DNA from: an uncultured Acetobacteraceae bacterium
Lineage (GTDB): Bacteria; Pseudomonadota; Alphaproteobacteria; Acetobacterales; Acetobacteraceae
Direction: 5' to 3'
DNA length: 6,515 bases
Assembly: GCA_937874445.1 (NCBI GenBank)
Contig: CALNAL010000236.1
Span: 1 to 6,515 of the forward strand
Part shown: positions 1 through 5,386 of the stretch, piece after piece
How the letters are laid out: every line of letters starts with the position of its first letter
Numbering within the stretch: position 1 is the stretch's first letter
The notes under the pieces: generated by a model
Seen by the model: only the letters and a program-made list of their open reading frames with translations
Database searches by the model: none
What the model was told of the DNA's origin: nothing
Made by a program: the position numbers and the translations under genes

Positions 1-3
1 CCA

Positions 4-25
4 ATGACCCAGCCATGACCCAGCC
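4..25. repeat. 11-bp tandem duplication at the tctB start
   Basis: The 11-mer ATGACCCAGCC occurs twice head to tail, at 4-14 and 15-25. Each copy carries an ATGA, that is a start codon overlapping a TGA stop. Translation from the first ATG gives only four codons (M-T-Q-P) before the TGA at 16-18, so the second ATG must be the functional tctB start. An upstream gene could end at the TGA at 5-7 or at 16-18, depending on its frame, which cannot be decided from this window. Confidence 0.85.
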
Positions 26-533
26 GATTCAACCGCTCGCCGACGAGCGCGCGATCACCCCCGCCAACCGCCGTGCCAGCCTCATCATCGCCGCGGTCGT
101 CACGGTCATTGCGGTTGCCGCCATCCTCGTCGCCAGGAACTTCCCCTCGACAGGACAGCCGACCGACCCCGGCGCCTCGCGTTTCCCGATCCTCTACGGG
201 ATCGCGCTCATCGTTCTCTGTGCCCTGCTCGCCTGGGATACGCTGATCCGCCCCGTGGTGGCGCCAGCCGTGGCCCTGCCGTGGCCGAAGCTCCTGCACC
301 AGATCCGCAATGTCGCGCTGGGCATGGGGCTGACCGTTCTTTGCGTCGCCGCCATCGGATGGGTCGGCTATCTGCCGGCCACCTTTGCCTATTTCATTGC
401 GGCCATGGCGGCGATGGGATTCCGCCACCGGCTCTGGAATCCGCTGCTCGCCGCGGGAATGACAGCCGCCCTGTGGATGGCCTTCTCCTGGGGCCTCGAG
501 GTGCCGCTGCCCGTCGGCAGCCTGTTCGAATAG
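15..533 (+). CDS. tctB: TctB-family small membrane subunit of a tripartite tricarboxylate transporter
   Basis: This 172-residue inner-membrane protein is the small permease of a TTT transporter. It pairs with TctA, and the two work with a periplasmic TctC binding protein to import carboxylates using an ion gradient. Hydrophobic segments lie at about residues 21-41, 57-77, 99-135 (long enough for two close helices) and 141-160. The loop after helix 1 has a D-P-G-A-S-R-F-P stretch (51-58), typical of TctB. The C-terminus ends with a Leu/Pro-rich stretch (V-P-L-P-V-G, 163-168), also usual for the family. The length fits the normal 150-180 residues. The ATG at 15 is chosen because the ATG at 4 stops after four codons; the tctB frame is open to the window edge, so a start further upstream is not excluded. 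tctA follows after 13 nt, so the two are almost certainly co-transcribed. The transported substrate cannot be read from this subunit. Confidence 0.88.
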   Translation: MTQPIQPLADERAITPANRRASLIIAAVVTVIAVAAILVARNFPSTGQPTDPGASRFPILYGIALIVLCALLAWDTLIRPVVAPAVALPWPKLLHQIRNVALGMGLTVLCVAAIGWVGYLPATFAYFIAAMAAMGFRHRLWNPLLAAGMTAALWMAFSWGLEVPLPVGSLFE

Positions 534-546
534 CGCGAGGGACGAC

Positions 547-2043
547 ATGCACCAGATCCAGCTCCTCGGCATGGGGGCCCTCTCCCTTGTCCACCAGCCG
601 ATGGCCCTCGCCCTCGCCGTGTTCGGCGTCATGCTGGGCATCATCATCGGGGCCCTTCCCGGGCTGACCGCCACCATGGGGGTGGCCATCCTGCTGCCCT
701 TCACCTTCGGCATGGACCCGGTCACCGGGCTGCTGATGATCTGCGGCGTGTTCTTCGGCGGCGTCTATGGCGGCTCGGTCACGGCGATCCTCCTCAAGAT
801 CCCCGGGACGCCGGCGGCGGCGGCCACCGCCATGGACGGCTACGAGCTGACCAAGAAGGGACAGGCCGGCATCGCCCTCGGCACCGCCACCTGCTCCTCC
901 TTCCTCGGCGGCACGATCTCGATCCTGGTCCTCATCTTCCTCTCGCCGATCCTCGCCTCCTTCGCGCTGGAGTTCTCCGCGCCGGAGACCTTTGCCCTCG
1001 CTGTTTTCGGCCTGTCGATCATCGCCTCGATCTCCGGCAAGTCGCCGATCAAGGGGCTGATCTCGGGCTTCCTCGGCCTGCTCGTGGCCACCGTCGGGCT
1101 CGATCCGCTGGGCGGCTTCCCGCGCTTCACCGGCGGCTTCACCGAGCTGTTCTCGGTGCCGTTCATCCCAGTCATGATCGGCCTCTTCGCGGCCACCGAG
1201 GCCTTCGTGCAGATGGAGAATCCGACGGTCCGCAACGCCATGGCGACCACCCTGGGGCGCGTGCTGCCGCCGTGGAAGATCTATCGCCGGATGCTGCCGA
1301 CGATCGGGCGGTCGACCGCGCTCGGCATCAGCATCGGCATCATCCCCGGCGCCGGCTCCGACATCGCCGCCTTCGTCGCCTACAACGAGGCCAAGCGTTT
1401 TTCCAAAACCCCGGAAAACTTCGGCAAGGGGGAGCTGTCCGCCGTGGCCGCCTGCGAATCGGGCGCCAACGGCTGCACCGGCGGCGCGCTGCTGACCATG
1501 CTCACCCTCGGCGTGCCGGGCGATGCGGTCACCGCGGTGATGCTCGGCGCGCTGACCCTGCAGGGCCTGCAGCCGGGACCGCTGCTCTTCAAGGACCATG
1601 CGGATCTGGTGTTCACCCTCTTCTCGGGCATGCTCTTCTGCTACGTGATGATGCTCATTCTCGGCTTTGCCTCGCTGCACTTCATCGGCAAGGTGCTGAC
1701 CATGCCGAAGGCGGTGCTGACACCGCTGATCCTGGCGCTGTGCATCGTCGGCACCTACGCCCTCAACAACTCGGTGTTCGATATCGGCATCATGCTTTCG
1801 GCCGGCGTCATCGGCTATCTCATGCAGAAATGGGACTTTCCGGCGCCGCCGGTCGTGCTGGCCTTGATCATGGGGCCGATGGCGGAGGCGAACTTCCGCC
1901 GGGCCCTCTCGCTGTCGGATGGTTCCTACGACTTTCTCTGGACCCGCCCGATCACGGTCGGGTTCCTGTCCATCGCCTTCATTTCGCTGATGCTGCCCGT
2001 CTATCGCGCCTGGCGGCACAGACGCACCTCCATTCCCGGCTGA
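547..2043 (+). CDS. tctA: TctA-family large membrane subunit of a tripartite tricarboxylate transporter
   Basis: This 498-residue polytopic protein forms the translocation channel of a TTT transporter. Family hallmarks are intact: G-A-L-P-G-L-T-A (35-42), a Gly-rich G-V-Y-G-G-S (72-77), and the I-P-G-T-P-A segment running into A-M-D-G-Y-E-L (85-101). The second half repeats the theme with G-I-I-P-G-A-G-S-D (264-272), the A-Y-N-E-A-K-R-F-S-K element (278-287), E-S-G-A-N-G (304-309), and L-G-V-P-G-D-A-V-T-A (321-330) followed by G-L-Q-P-G-P-L-L-F (340-348). This internal two-fold similarity and the length of about 500 residues are normal for TctA. A Shine-Dalgarno GAGGGA (537-542) lies 4 nt before the ATG. 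It follows tctB closely and no tctC lies downstream; the next gene begins about 400 nt later and belongs to a different transporter family. Nothing is truncated and no key motif is missing. Substrate (citrate-like tricarboxylate, dicarboxylate, aromatic acid or other) is unknown, because specificity resides in the binding protein outside the window. Confidence 0.95.
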   Translation: MHQIQLLGMGALSLVHQPMALALAVFGVMLGIIIGALPGLTATMGVAILLPFTFGMDPVTGLLMICGVFFGGVYGGSVTAILLKIPGTPAAAATAMDGYELTKKGQAGIALGTATCSSFLGGTISILVLIFLSPILASFALEFSAPETFALAVFGLSIIASISGKSPIKGLISGFLGLLVATVGLDPLGGFPRFTGGFTELFSVPFIPVMIGLFAATEAFVQMENPTVRNAMATTLGRVLPPWKIYRRMLPTIGRSTALGISIGIIPGAGSDIAAFVAYNEAKRFSKTPENFGKGELSAVAACESGANGCTGGALLTMLTLGVPGDAVTAVMLGALTLQGLQPGPLLFKDHADLVFTLFSGMLFCYVMMLILGFASLHFIGKVLTMPKAVLTPLILALCIVGTYALNNSVFDIGIMLSAGVIGYLMQKWDFPAPPVVLALIMGPMAEANFRRALSLSDGSYDFLWTRPITVGFLSIAFISLMLPVYRAWRHRRTSIPG

Positions 2044-2125
2044 CCCCGGGGAAAATTTTGCCCCGTCCCTGCTGGCGGGGGGGGTCGGCCGGGCCCGGCC
2101 GCAGGGCGGCGCTTCCCGGGCAAAT
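2044..2125. other. GC-rich inverted-repeat cluster after tctA
   Basis: Just after the tctA stop there are several overlapping potential stems. CGGGG (2047-2051) can pair with CCCCG (2061-2065) around an AAAATTTT centre. CCCTGC (2067-2072) can pair with GCAGGG (2101-2106). Between those arms is a perfect 16-bp palindrome, CGGCCGGGCCCGGCCG (2086-2101). GCCGC (2098-2102) can alternatively pair with GCGGC (2106-2110), and GCCCGG (2093-2098) with CCGGGC (2116-2121). No T-run follows any of them, so this is not a canonical intrinsic terminator. It may form a 3'-protective structure or help a Rho-dependent end for tctBA. Confidence 0.6.
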
Positions 2126-2151
2126 CCTGACGCCTTCTTCAAAAAAACAGG

Positions 2152-2180
2152 TTGACAGGGCTTGCCGTGACATGTCTAAA
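2152..2180 (+). promoter_or_regulatory. Candidate sigma70 promoter for the TRAP operon
   Basis: A perfect -35 box TTGACA (2152-2157) is followed after 17 nt by TCTAAA (2175-2180), a 4/6 match to the -10 consensus. The base composition changes here from very GC-rich to AT-rich. An 8-bp palindrome, GACATGTC (2169-2176), sits in the spacer and overlaps the -10 box, and TGACA is repeated directly at 2153-2157 and 2168-2172; either could bind a regulator. Transcription would start near 2187, giving a leader of about 250 nt before dctP. This is a sequence match only, and a nearer promoter cannot be excluded. Confidence 0.45.
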
Positions 2181-2186
2181 AACGAT

Positions 2187-2438
2187 TAAACACTAAAGAG
2201 GAATCGTCAAAATTGGCCCGGCTGGTCAGACCTTCGTCAAACACGCCATGACAGCGTCCCGGAAAAGCCAGCAGGACAATAGTGCGCCCGTCTCGACTCA
2301 AGACGGCGTGCTCTCCTGGTTTCGCCTGCCCCGACTGCCGGAAACGGTCCCAAGAACGAATTCCGGACGTGGAGAAATCCAGTTTTTCTAAAATTCGGGT
2401 CAACACGAACAGCCCTGATATCTCGCGGAGGAACAAAA
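2187..2438 (+). other. Long 5' leader of dctP, no gene seen
   Basis: This stretch contains no convincing coding region. It holds small inverted repeats: CCGTCT (2288-2293) with AGACGG (2301-2306), a 6-bp stem with a 7-nt loop, and CCGGAA (2338-2343) with TTCCGG (2361-2366), a 6-bp stem with a 17-nt loop. I do not recognise a known riboswitch consensus. The stretch ends in a strong Shine-Dalgarno, GGAGG at 2427-2431, 7 nt before the dctP ATG. A very short ORF after AAGAGGAA (TTG at 2213, stop by 2248) is possible but unsupported. Confidence 0.4.
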
Positions 2439-3416
2439 ATGAGACAATTGTTGACGACAACACTCGCGGCCTGCGCCATGGCCGCCAGTCTGCTGGGGGG
2501 CCAGGCCCTGGCCGCAACCCAGATCAAGGTCGCCTACGAAAACAATCCCGGCGAGCCGGTCGATCAGGTCATGCACTACTGGGCCGACCAGCTCAAGACC
2601 AAGAGCCACGGCGAGGTTATCCTGCAGCTCTATCCGAGCTCGCAGCTGGGCGACAAGAAGGACGTCATGGAATCGGCCATGATGGGGATGAACGTCATCA
2701 CCATCACCGATGTGGGATTCCTGCAGGACTATGATGCCGATCTCGGCATCCTGTTCGGGCCCTATCTGACCGACGATCCCCAGAAGCTGTTCAAGATCTA
2801 CGACAGCCCGTGGTTCGCCGACCAGAAAAAGAAGCTCGCCGGCCAGGGCATCCACATCGTGATGTCCAACTACCTTTACGGAGTCCGGCAGATCCTGGCC
2901 AAGAAGCCGATCAAGGTGCCGGCCGACATGAAGGGGCTCAAGATCCGTGTCCCCAACAACGTCATGCAGATCAAGACGATCGAGGCCATGGGGGCGACGG
3001 CAACCCCGATGCCCCTCGGCGAGGTCTATCCGGCGCTTACCACCGGCATCATCGACGGCGTGGAGAATCCGATCTCGGTGCTCTACGGCGCCAAGCTGCA
3101 CGAGCAGGCCAAATACCTCAGCATGGTCAACTACCTCACCAACACCTCGCTGTGGGTGGGAGGCGAGGCCTACTTCAGCAAGCTGCCGCCCGATGTGCGC
3201 AAGCTGATCGAGGAAACCGCCTACGACGCTGGCCTCTACAGCCAGAAGCTGGTGGCTTCGGAAGATGCCAAATACATCGAAATGATGAAGAAGGCCGGGG
3301 TGACGGTCGTGGAGCCGGATGCCGCCGCGTTCCGCGAGGCCACCAAGCCCGTCTACAAGATGTTCCCGAAGTGGTCGCCCAATCTCTACCAGACCATTCA
3401 GGACCAGCTGAAGTAG
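2439..3416 (+). CDS. dctP: TRAP transporter periplasmic substrate-binding protein, DctP family
   Basis: This 325-residue protein is the extracytoplasmic solute receptor of a TRAP transporter; it captures a substrate in the periplasm and delivers it to DctQM. A Sec signal peptide is clear: Arg near the start, a hydrophobic core (about 4-20), and a signal peptidase I site after A-L-A (23-25). The mature protein begins A-T-Q-I-K-V-A-Y. DctP landmarks follow: a Gly/Glu strand entering L-Y-P-S-S-Q-L-G (64-71), Y-G-V-R-Q (147-151), K-G-L-K-I-R-V-P-N-N (165-174) with Arg170 at the position that in this family makes a salt bridge to the ligand carboxylate, and G-A-T-A-T-P-M-P-L-G-E-V-Y (185-197) followed by D-G-V-E-N-P (206-211). 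Length is normal. The ATG at 2439 has a strong ribosome site 7 nt upstream. It is the first gene of a dctPQM unit. The general plan resembles receptors for sugar acids such as diketogulonate (YiaO type) as well as C4-dicarboxylate receptors, so the ligand is probably a carboxylate but is not identified. Confidence 0.94.
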   Translation: MRQLLTTTLAACAMAASLLGGQALAATQIKVAYENNPGEPVDQVMHYWADQLKTKSHGEVILQLYPSSQLGDKKDVMESAMMGMNVITITDVGFLQDYDADLGILFGPYLTDDPQKLFKIYDSPWFADQKKKLAGQGIHIVMSNYLYGVRQILAKKPIKVPADMKGLKIRVPNNVMQIKTIEAMGATATPMPLGEVYPALTTGIIDGVENPISVLYGAKLHEQAKYLSMVNYLTNTSLWVGGEAYFSKLPPDVRKLIEETAYDAGLYSQKLVASEDAKYIEMMKKAGVTVVEPDAAAFREATKPVYKMFPKWSPNLYQTIQDQLK

Positions 3417-3425
3417 GCCACTCTA

Positions 3426-3451
3426 TTGGGCGGGTCCACGGGCCCGCCCAA
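3426..3451 (+). promoter_or_regulatory. Intercistronic hairpin between dctP and dctQ
   Basis: TTGGGCGGG (3426-3434) and CCCGCCCAA (3443-3451) form a perfect 9-bp stem. A T-G and a C-G pair can extend it to 11 bp with a CACG loop. No T-run follows, so it is not a full intrinsic terminator. It starts 10 nt after the dctP stop and ends 4 nt before the dctQ ribosome site. In many binding-protein operons such hairpins protect the upstream mRNA end, or partly attenuate transcription, so that the receptor is made in excess over the membrane subunits. That role is inferred here. Confidence 0.8.
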
Positions 3452-3455
3452 CCAT

Positions 3456-3474
3456 AAGGAAACGCGTGAAAATG
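3456..3474 (+). promoter_or_regulatory. Ribosome site and alternative starts of dctQ
   Basis: AAGGA at 3456-3460 is 5 nt upstream of a GTG (3466) and 11 nt upstream of an in-frame ATG (3472). The spacing suits the GTG somewhat better, while the ATG would remove only two residues. Both give the same membrane protein. Confidence 0.6.
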
Positions 3475-3942
3475 TCTTGGATTGGCCGGATATCATCCGT
3501 CCTGGCAGGGGCGGCCCTGGCCGTTCTGGTCGGGATCACCATCGCTTCGGTCGTGATGCGCTATGTCTTTGCGTCCCCGATTTTCTGGCTTGAGGAAATC
3601 TCCGGCCTGCTGATGATCTGGATCGTCATGCTGGGGGCCATCGTGACCGAGCGGGACGGGCAGCATCTCTCGATCCCGCTGCTGGTCGACATCTTTCCGG
3701 CCAAGCTGCGCATTGCCCTCGATCTCGTGGTCTCCCTCCTGTCGGTCGCAGTGCTCTTCTACATGATCTATCTCGGCGTCGGCCTGTCGCTCATGGCCCG
3801 CACCAAGCTGACCTCCATCCTCCAGATGTCCTGGTTCTGGATCGACATCGCCGTCCCCGTCGGAGCGGCCGGGCTGGCTCTCTTCATGATCCGCCAGTGC
3901 TTCCGCGACATTGCCCTTCTTGCCCGCGGAGATGCCAAATGA
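3466..3942 (+). CDS. dctQ: TRAP transporter small permease subunit, DctQ family
   Basis: This 158-residue inner-membrane protein is the small, four-helix subunit of the TRAP permease, which associates with DctM and is required for transport. Hydrophobic helices lie at about 12-33, 46-63, 84-107 and 122-143. The family signature is present: V-M-R-Y-V-F (30-35) then W-L-E-E-I-S (41-46) at the end of helix 1 and start of helix 2, followed by D-G-Q-H-L-S-I (64-70). A further conserved patch, L-Q-M-S-W-F-W-I-D-I (119-128), begins helix 4. The annotated start is a GTG with AAGGA 5 nt upstream; an ATG two codons later is an alternative. Its stop codon overlaps the dctM start (ATGA, 3939-3942), implying translational coupling in the fixed ratio expected of a membrane complex. 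Length is within the family's usual range and no residue loss is apparent. Confidence 0.92.
   Translation: MKMSWIGRISSVLAGAALAVLVGITIASVVMRYVFASPIFWLEEISGLLMIWIVMLGAIVTERDGQHLSIPLLVDIFPAKLRIALDLVVSLLSVAVLFYMIYLGVGLSLMARTKLTSILQMSWFWIDIAVPVGAAGLALFMIRQCFRDIALLARGDAK
3928..3942 (+). promoter_or_regulatory. Ribosome site and ATGA overlap that set the dctM start
   Basis: GGAGA (3928-3932) lies 6 nt before the ATG at 3939, and this ATG overlaps the dctQ TGA at 3940-3942. A longer reading from an ATG at 3897 would add 14 residues rich in Cys, Arg and Pro (M-L-P-R-H-C-P-S) that do not look like a DctM N-terminus. Confidence 0.8.
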
Positions 3943-5213
3943 GCTGGCCCATCATCATCCTCGTGATGCTGGCATTGTTCGCCGTGAACATGCGCATGTT
4001 CCTGGCCATCACGGCGGCCGCCCTGACCTACTTCCTGTTCTTCGGATCGGTCCCGCATCAGATCGCCATCCAGCGCCTGATCGGTGCCACGCAGAACATG
4101 TCACTGCTGGCGATCCCCTTCTTCATCCTGCTCGGCACCTTGATGGACCATACCGGCGTCGCCCATCGTCTGATGCGCGTGGCCGATCTGGTGGTGGGAC
4201 GGTTCACCGGCGGGCTCGCGCTGACCAACATCTTCCTCAGCACCCTGCTCGGCGGCGTCAGCGCCTCCAACCTGGCCGACAGCGCCATGATGACGCGCAT
4301 GATGGTGCCGGAGATGGAAAAGCAGGGCTACAGCCGCGGCTTTTCCGCGGCCGTCACCGCCTGCGGCGCGCTCATCACGCCGATCATCCCGCCGGGCATT
4401 GCCCTCATCATCTACGGGCTGATCGCCGACGTCTCCATCGGCTCGATGTTCATGGCCGGCATCCTGCCGGGCATCCTGATGTCGGTGCTGTTGATGGGGG
4501 CCGCCTACATCATCGCACGGCGGCGCGGGTACAAGCCCTCGCGCACGTCCTGGCCGACCGCCCGGGAGACGACCTCGACCCTGCTGGCCTCCTGGCCCGT
4601 CATCCTGCTCGTTGTCGCTATCATCGGCGGCATCCGGATCAACATCTTCACGCCGACCGAGGCCGGGGCCGTTGCCGTCGCGATCGTCCTGTTCATCGGC
4701 TTCGTCATCTACCGCGAACTCACGCTTCGGGACGTCGCCACGGCCCTGGTCGAGACCTTCAAGTCGACTTCCGCCGTGATGCTGGTGGTCATGGCCTCCT
4801 CTGCCCTGGCCTGGATCATGTCGCTCGAACAGGCATCCCAGCAGCTGGCCATGATGATCACTTCGGTCACCACCAGCAAATGGGTCTTCCTGATGATCGT
4901 GAACGTGGTCCTGCTGATCCTCGGGACCCTGCTCGAGGGCAACGCGATCATGATCGTCATGGTGCCGCTGATCATGCCGACGGTGCATCAGCTCGGCATC
5001 GATCCAGTCCATTTCGGGATCGTCGTGATCGTCAACCTTGCCCTGGGCTGCCTGACTCCGCCGGTCGGAACCGTGATGCTGCTGGTCTGCAACCTCTCCA
5101 AGGTCAAGATCAACGAATTCTTCACGGAGGGCGCTCTGCTCCTCCTGGCGCTGCTTATCTCGCTCCTGGCCGTCACCTACATTCCCGAGCTGTCGCTGGC
5201 ACTCGTGAACTAG
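3939..5213 (+). CDS. dctM: TRAP transporter large permease subunit, DctM family
   Basis: This 424-residue polytopic inner-membrane protein is the transport channel of the TRAP system and carries out ion-coupled uptake of the substrate delivered by DctP. It is hydrophobic from its start (M-S-W-P-I-I-I-L), as DctM proteins are. Family motifs in order are: I-P-F-F-I-L-L-G-T-L-M-D (59-70), G-G-V-S-A-S-N-L-A-D (105-114), I-T-P-I-I-P-P-G-I-A-L (146-156), G-I-L-P-G-I-L-M (174-181), T-P-T-E-A-G-A-V-A-V (238-247), G-T-L-L-E-G-N-A (329-336) and the C-terminal L-A-L-G-C-L-T-P-P-V-G (367-377). The repeated P-P-G / P-P-V-G loops match the two scaffold/transport halves known for this superfamily. The start is the ATGA overlap with dctQ rather than an earlier in-frame ATG. 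It is the last gene of the plus-strand unit; a hairpin begins 9 nt after its stop and a strong terminator follows. No truncation is seen. Confidence 0.95.
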   Translation: MSWPIIILVMLALFAVNMRMFLAITAAALTYFLFFGSVPHQIAIQRLIGATQNMSLLAIPFFILLGTLMDHTGVAHRLMRVADLVVGRFTGGLALTNIFLSTLLGGVSASNLADSAMMTRMMVPEMEKQGYSRGFSAAVTACGALITPIIPPGIALIIYGLIADVSIGSMFMAGILPGILMSVLLMGAAYIIARRRGYKPSRTSWPTARETTSTLLASWPVILLVVAIIGGIRINIFTPTEAGAVAVAIVLFIGFVIYRELTLRDVATALVETFKSTSAVMLVVMASSALAWIMSLEQASQQLAMMITSVTTSKWVFLMIVNVVLLILGTLLEGNAIMIVMVPLIMPTVHQLGIDPVHFGIVVIVNLALGCLTPPVGTVMLLVCNLSKVKINEFFTEGALLLLALLISLLAVTYIPELSLALVN

Positions 5214-5221
5214 CAACGAGT

Positions 5222-5251
5222 CACCGCATCCTGCCTCGGCAGGATGCGGTG
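5222..5251 (+). terminator. Hairpin just after dctM, weak U-tract
   Basis: CACCGCATCCTGC (5222-5234) and GCAGGATGCGGTG (5239-5251) form a perfect 13-bp stem with loop CTCG. Only a short TTT follows after a GCGAC interruption, so it is probably a 3' stabilising structure or a weak first terminator ahead of the stronger one at 5280. Confidence 0.65.
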
Positions 5252-5279
5252 GCGACTTTGGGCTCCAACGCTTTCATCG

Positions 5280-5317
5280 AAAAGGCCGTCCTCGCGAAAA
5301 GCGAGGACGGCCTTTTT
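5280..5317. terminator. Bidirectional intrinsic terminator between convergent genes
   Basis: A perfect 16-bp stem runs from 5280-5295 to 5301-5316, with arms GGCCGTCCTCGC and GCGAGGACGGCC flanked by A4 on the left and T5 on the right and a GAAAA loop. On the plus strand it ends in TTTTT and should stop the dctPQM transcript. On the minus strand it ends in TTTT and can serve as a back-up stop for the dehydrogenase gene. Confidence 0.9.
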
Positions 5318-5336
5318 GGCGGGCCGATAGCGAATG

Positions 5337-5380
5337 AAAAAGCCAGGCCCGTTCTGGAAGAATTTCCTTCCGGGCCTGGC
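5337..5380 (-). terminator. Intrinsic terminator of the dehydrogenase gene
   Basis: Read on the minus strand, GCCAGGCCCG (5380-5371) pairs perfectly with CGGGCCTGGC (5351-5342), followed by a T5 run (5341-5337). The 19-nt loop contains a small nested GGAA/TTCC stem (5356-5359 with 5364-5367). It begins 6 nt after the dehydrogenase stop codon. Confidence 0.85.
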
Positions 5381-5386
5381 CAGGGT

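Noticed and set aside
2044..2070. An intrinsic terminator formed by the CGGGG-AAAATTTT-GCCCCG element after tctA
   Set aside because: The stem is only 5 bp and the T-run falls inside the loop rather than after the stem, so it does not fit an intrinsic terminator.
394..2142. A 582-residue minus-strand open frame opposite tctB and tctA
   Set aside because: It is antisense to the clearly recognisable TctB and TctA, and is rich in Arg, Gly, Glu, Asp and His with no family motif. It is a shadow of high GC codon use.
2176..2527. Minus-strand ORFs of 113 and 96 residues in the dctP leader
   Set aside because: They overlap the dctP signal-peptide region and the leader, lack recognisable motifs, and disagree with the promoter and ribosome-site layout on the plus strand.
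3897..3938. An N-terminal extension of dctM from an upstream in-frame ATG
   Set aside because: The extra 14 residues are Cys/Arg/Pro-rich and unlike DctM, whereas the ATG at 3939 has a good ribosome site and the typical ATGA overlap.
4101..5216. A 371-residue minus-strand open frame opposite dctM
   Set aside because: It is a very Asp/His/Gln/Arg-rich antisense reading of a membrane protein gene, with no domain and no ribosome site context.
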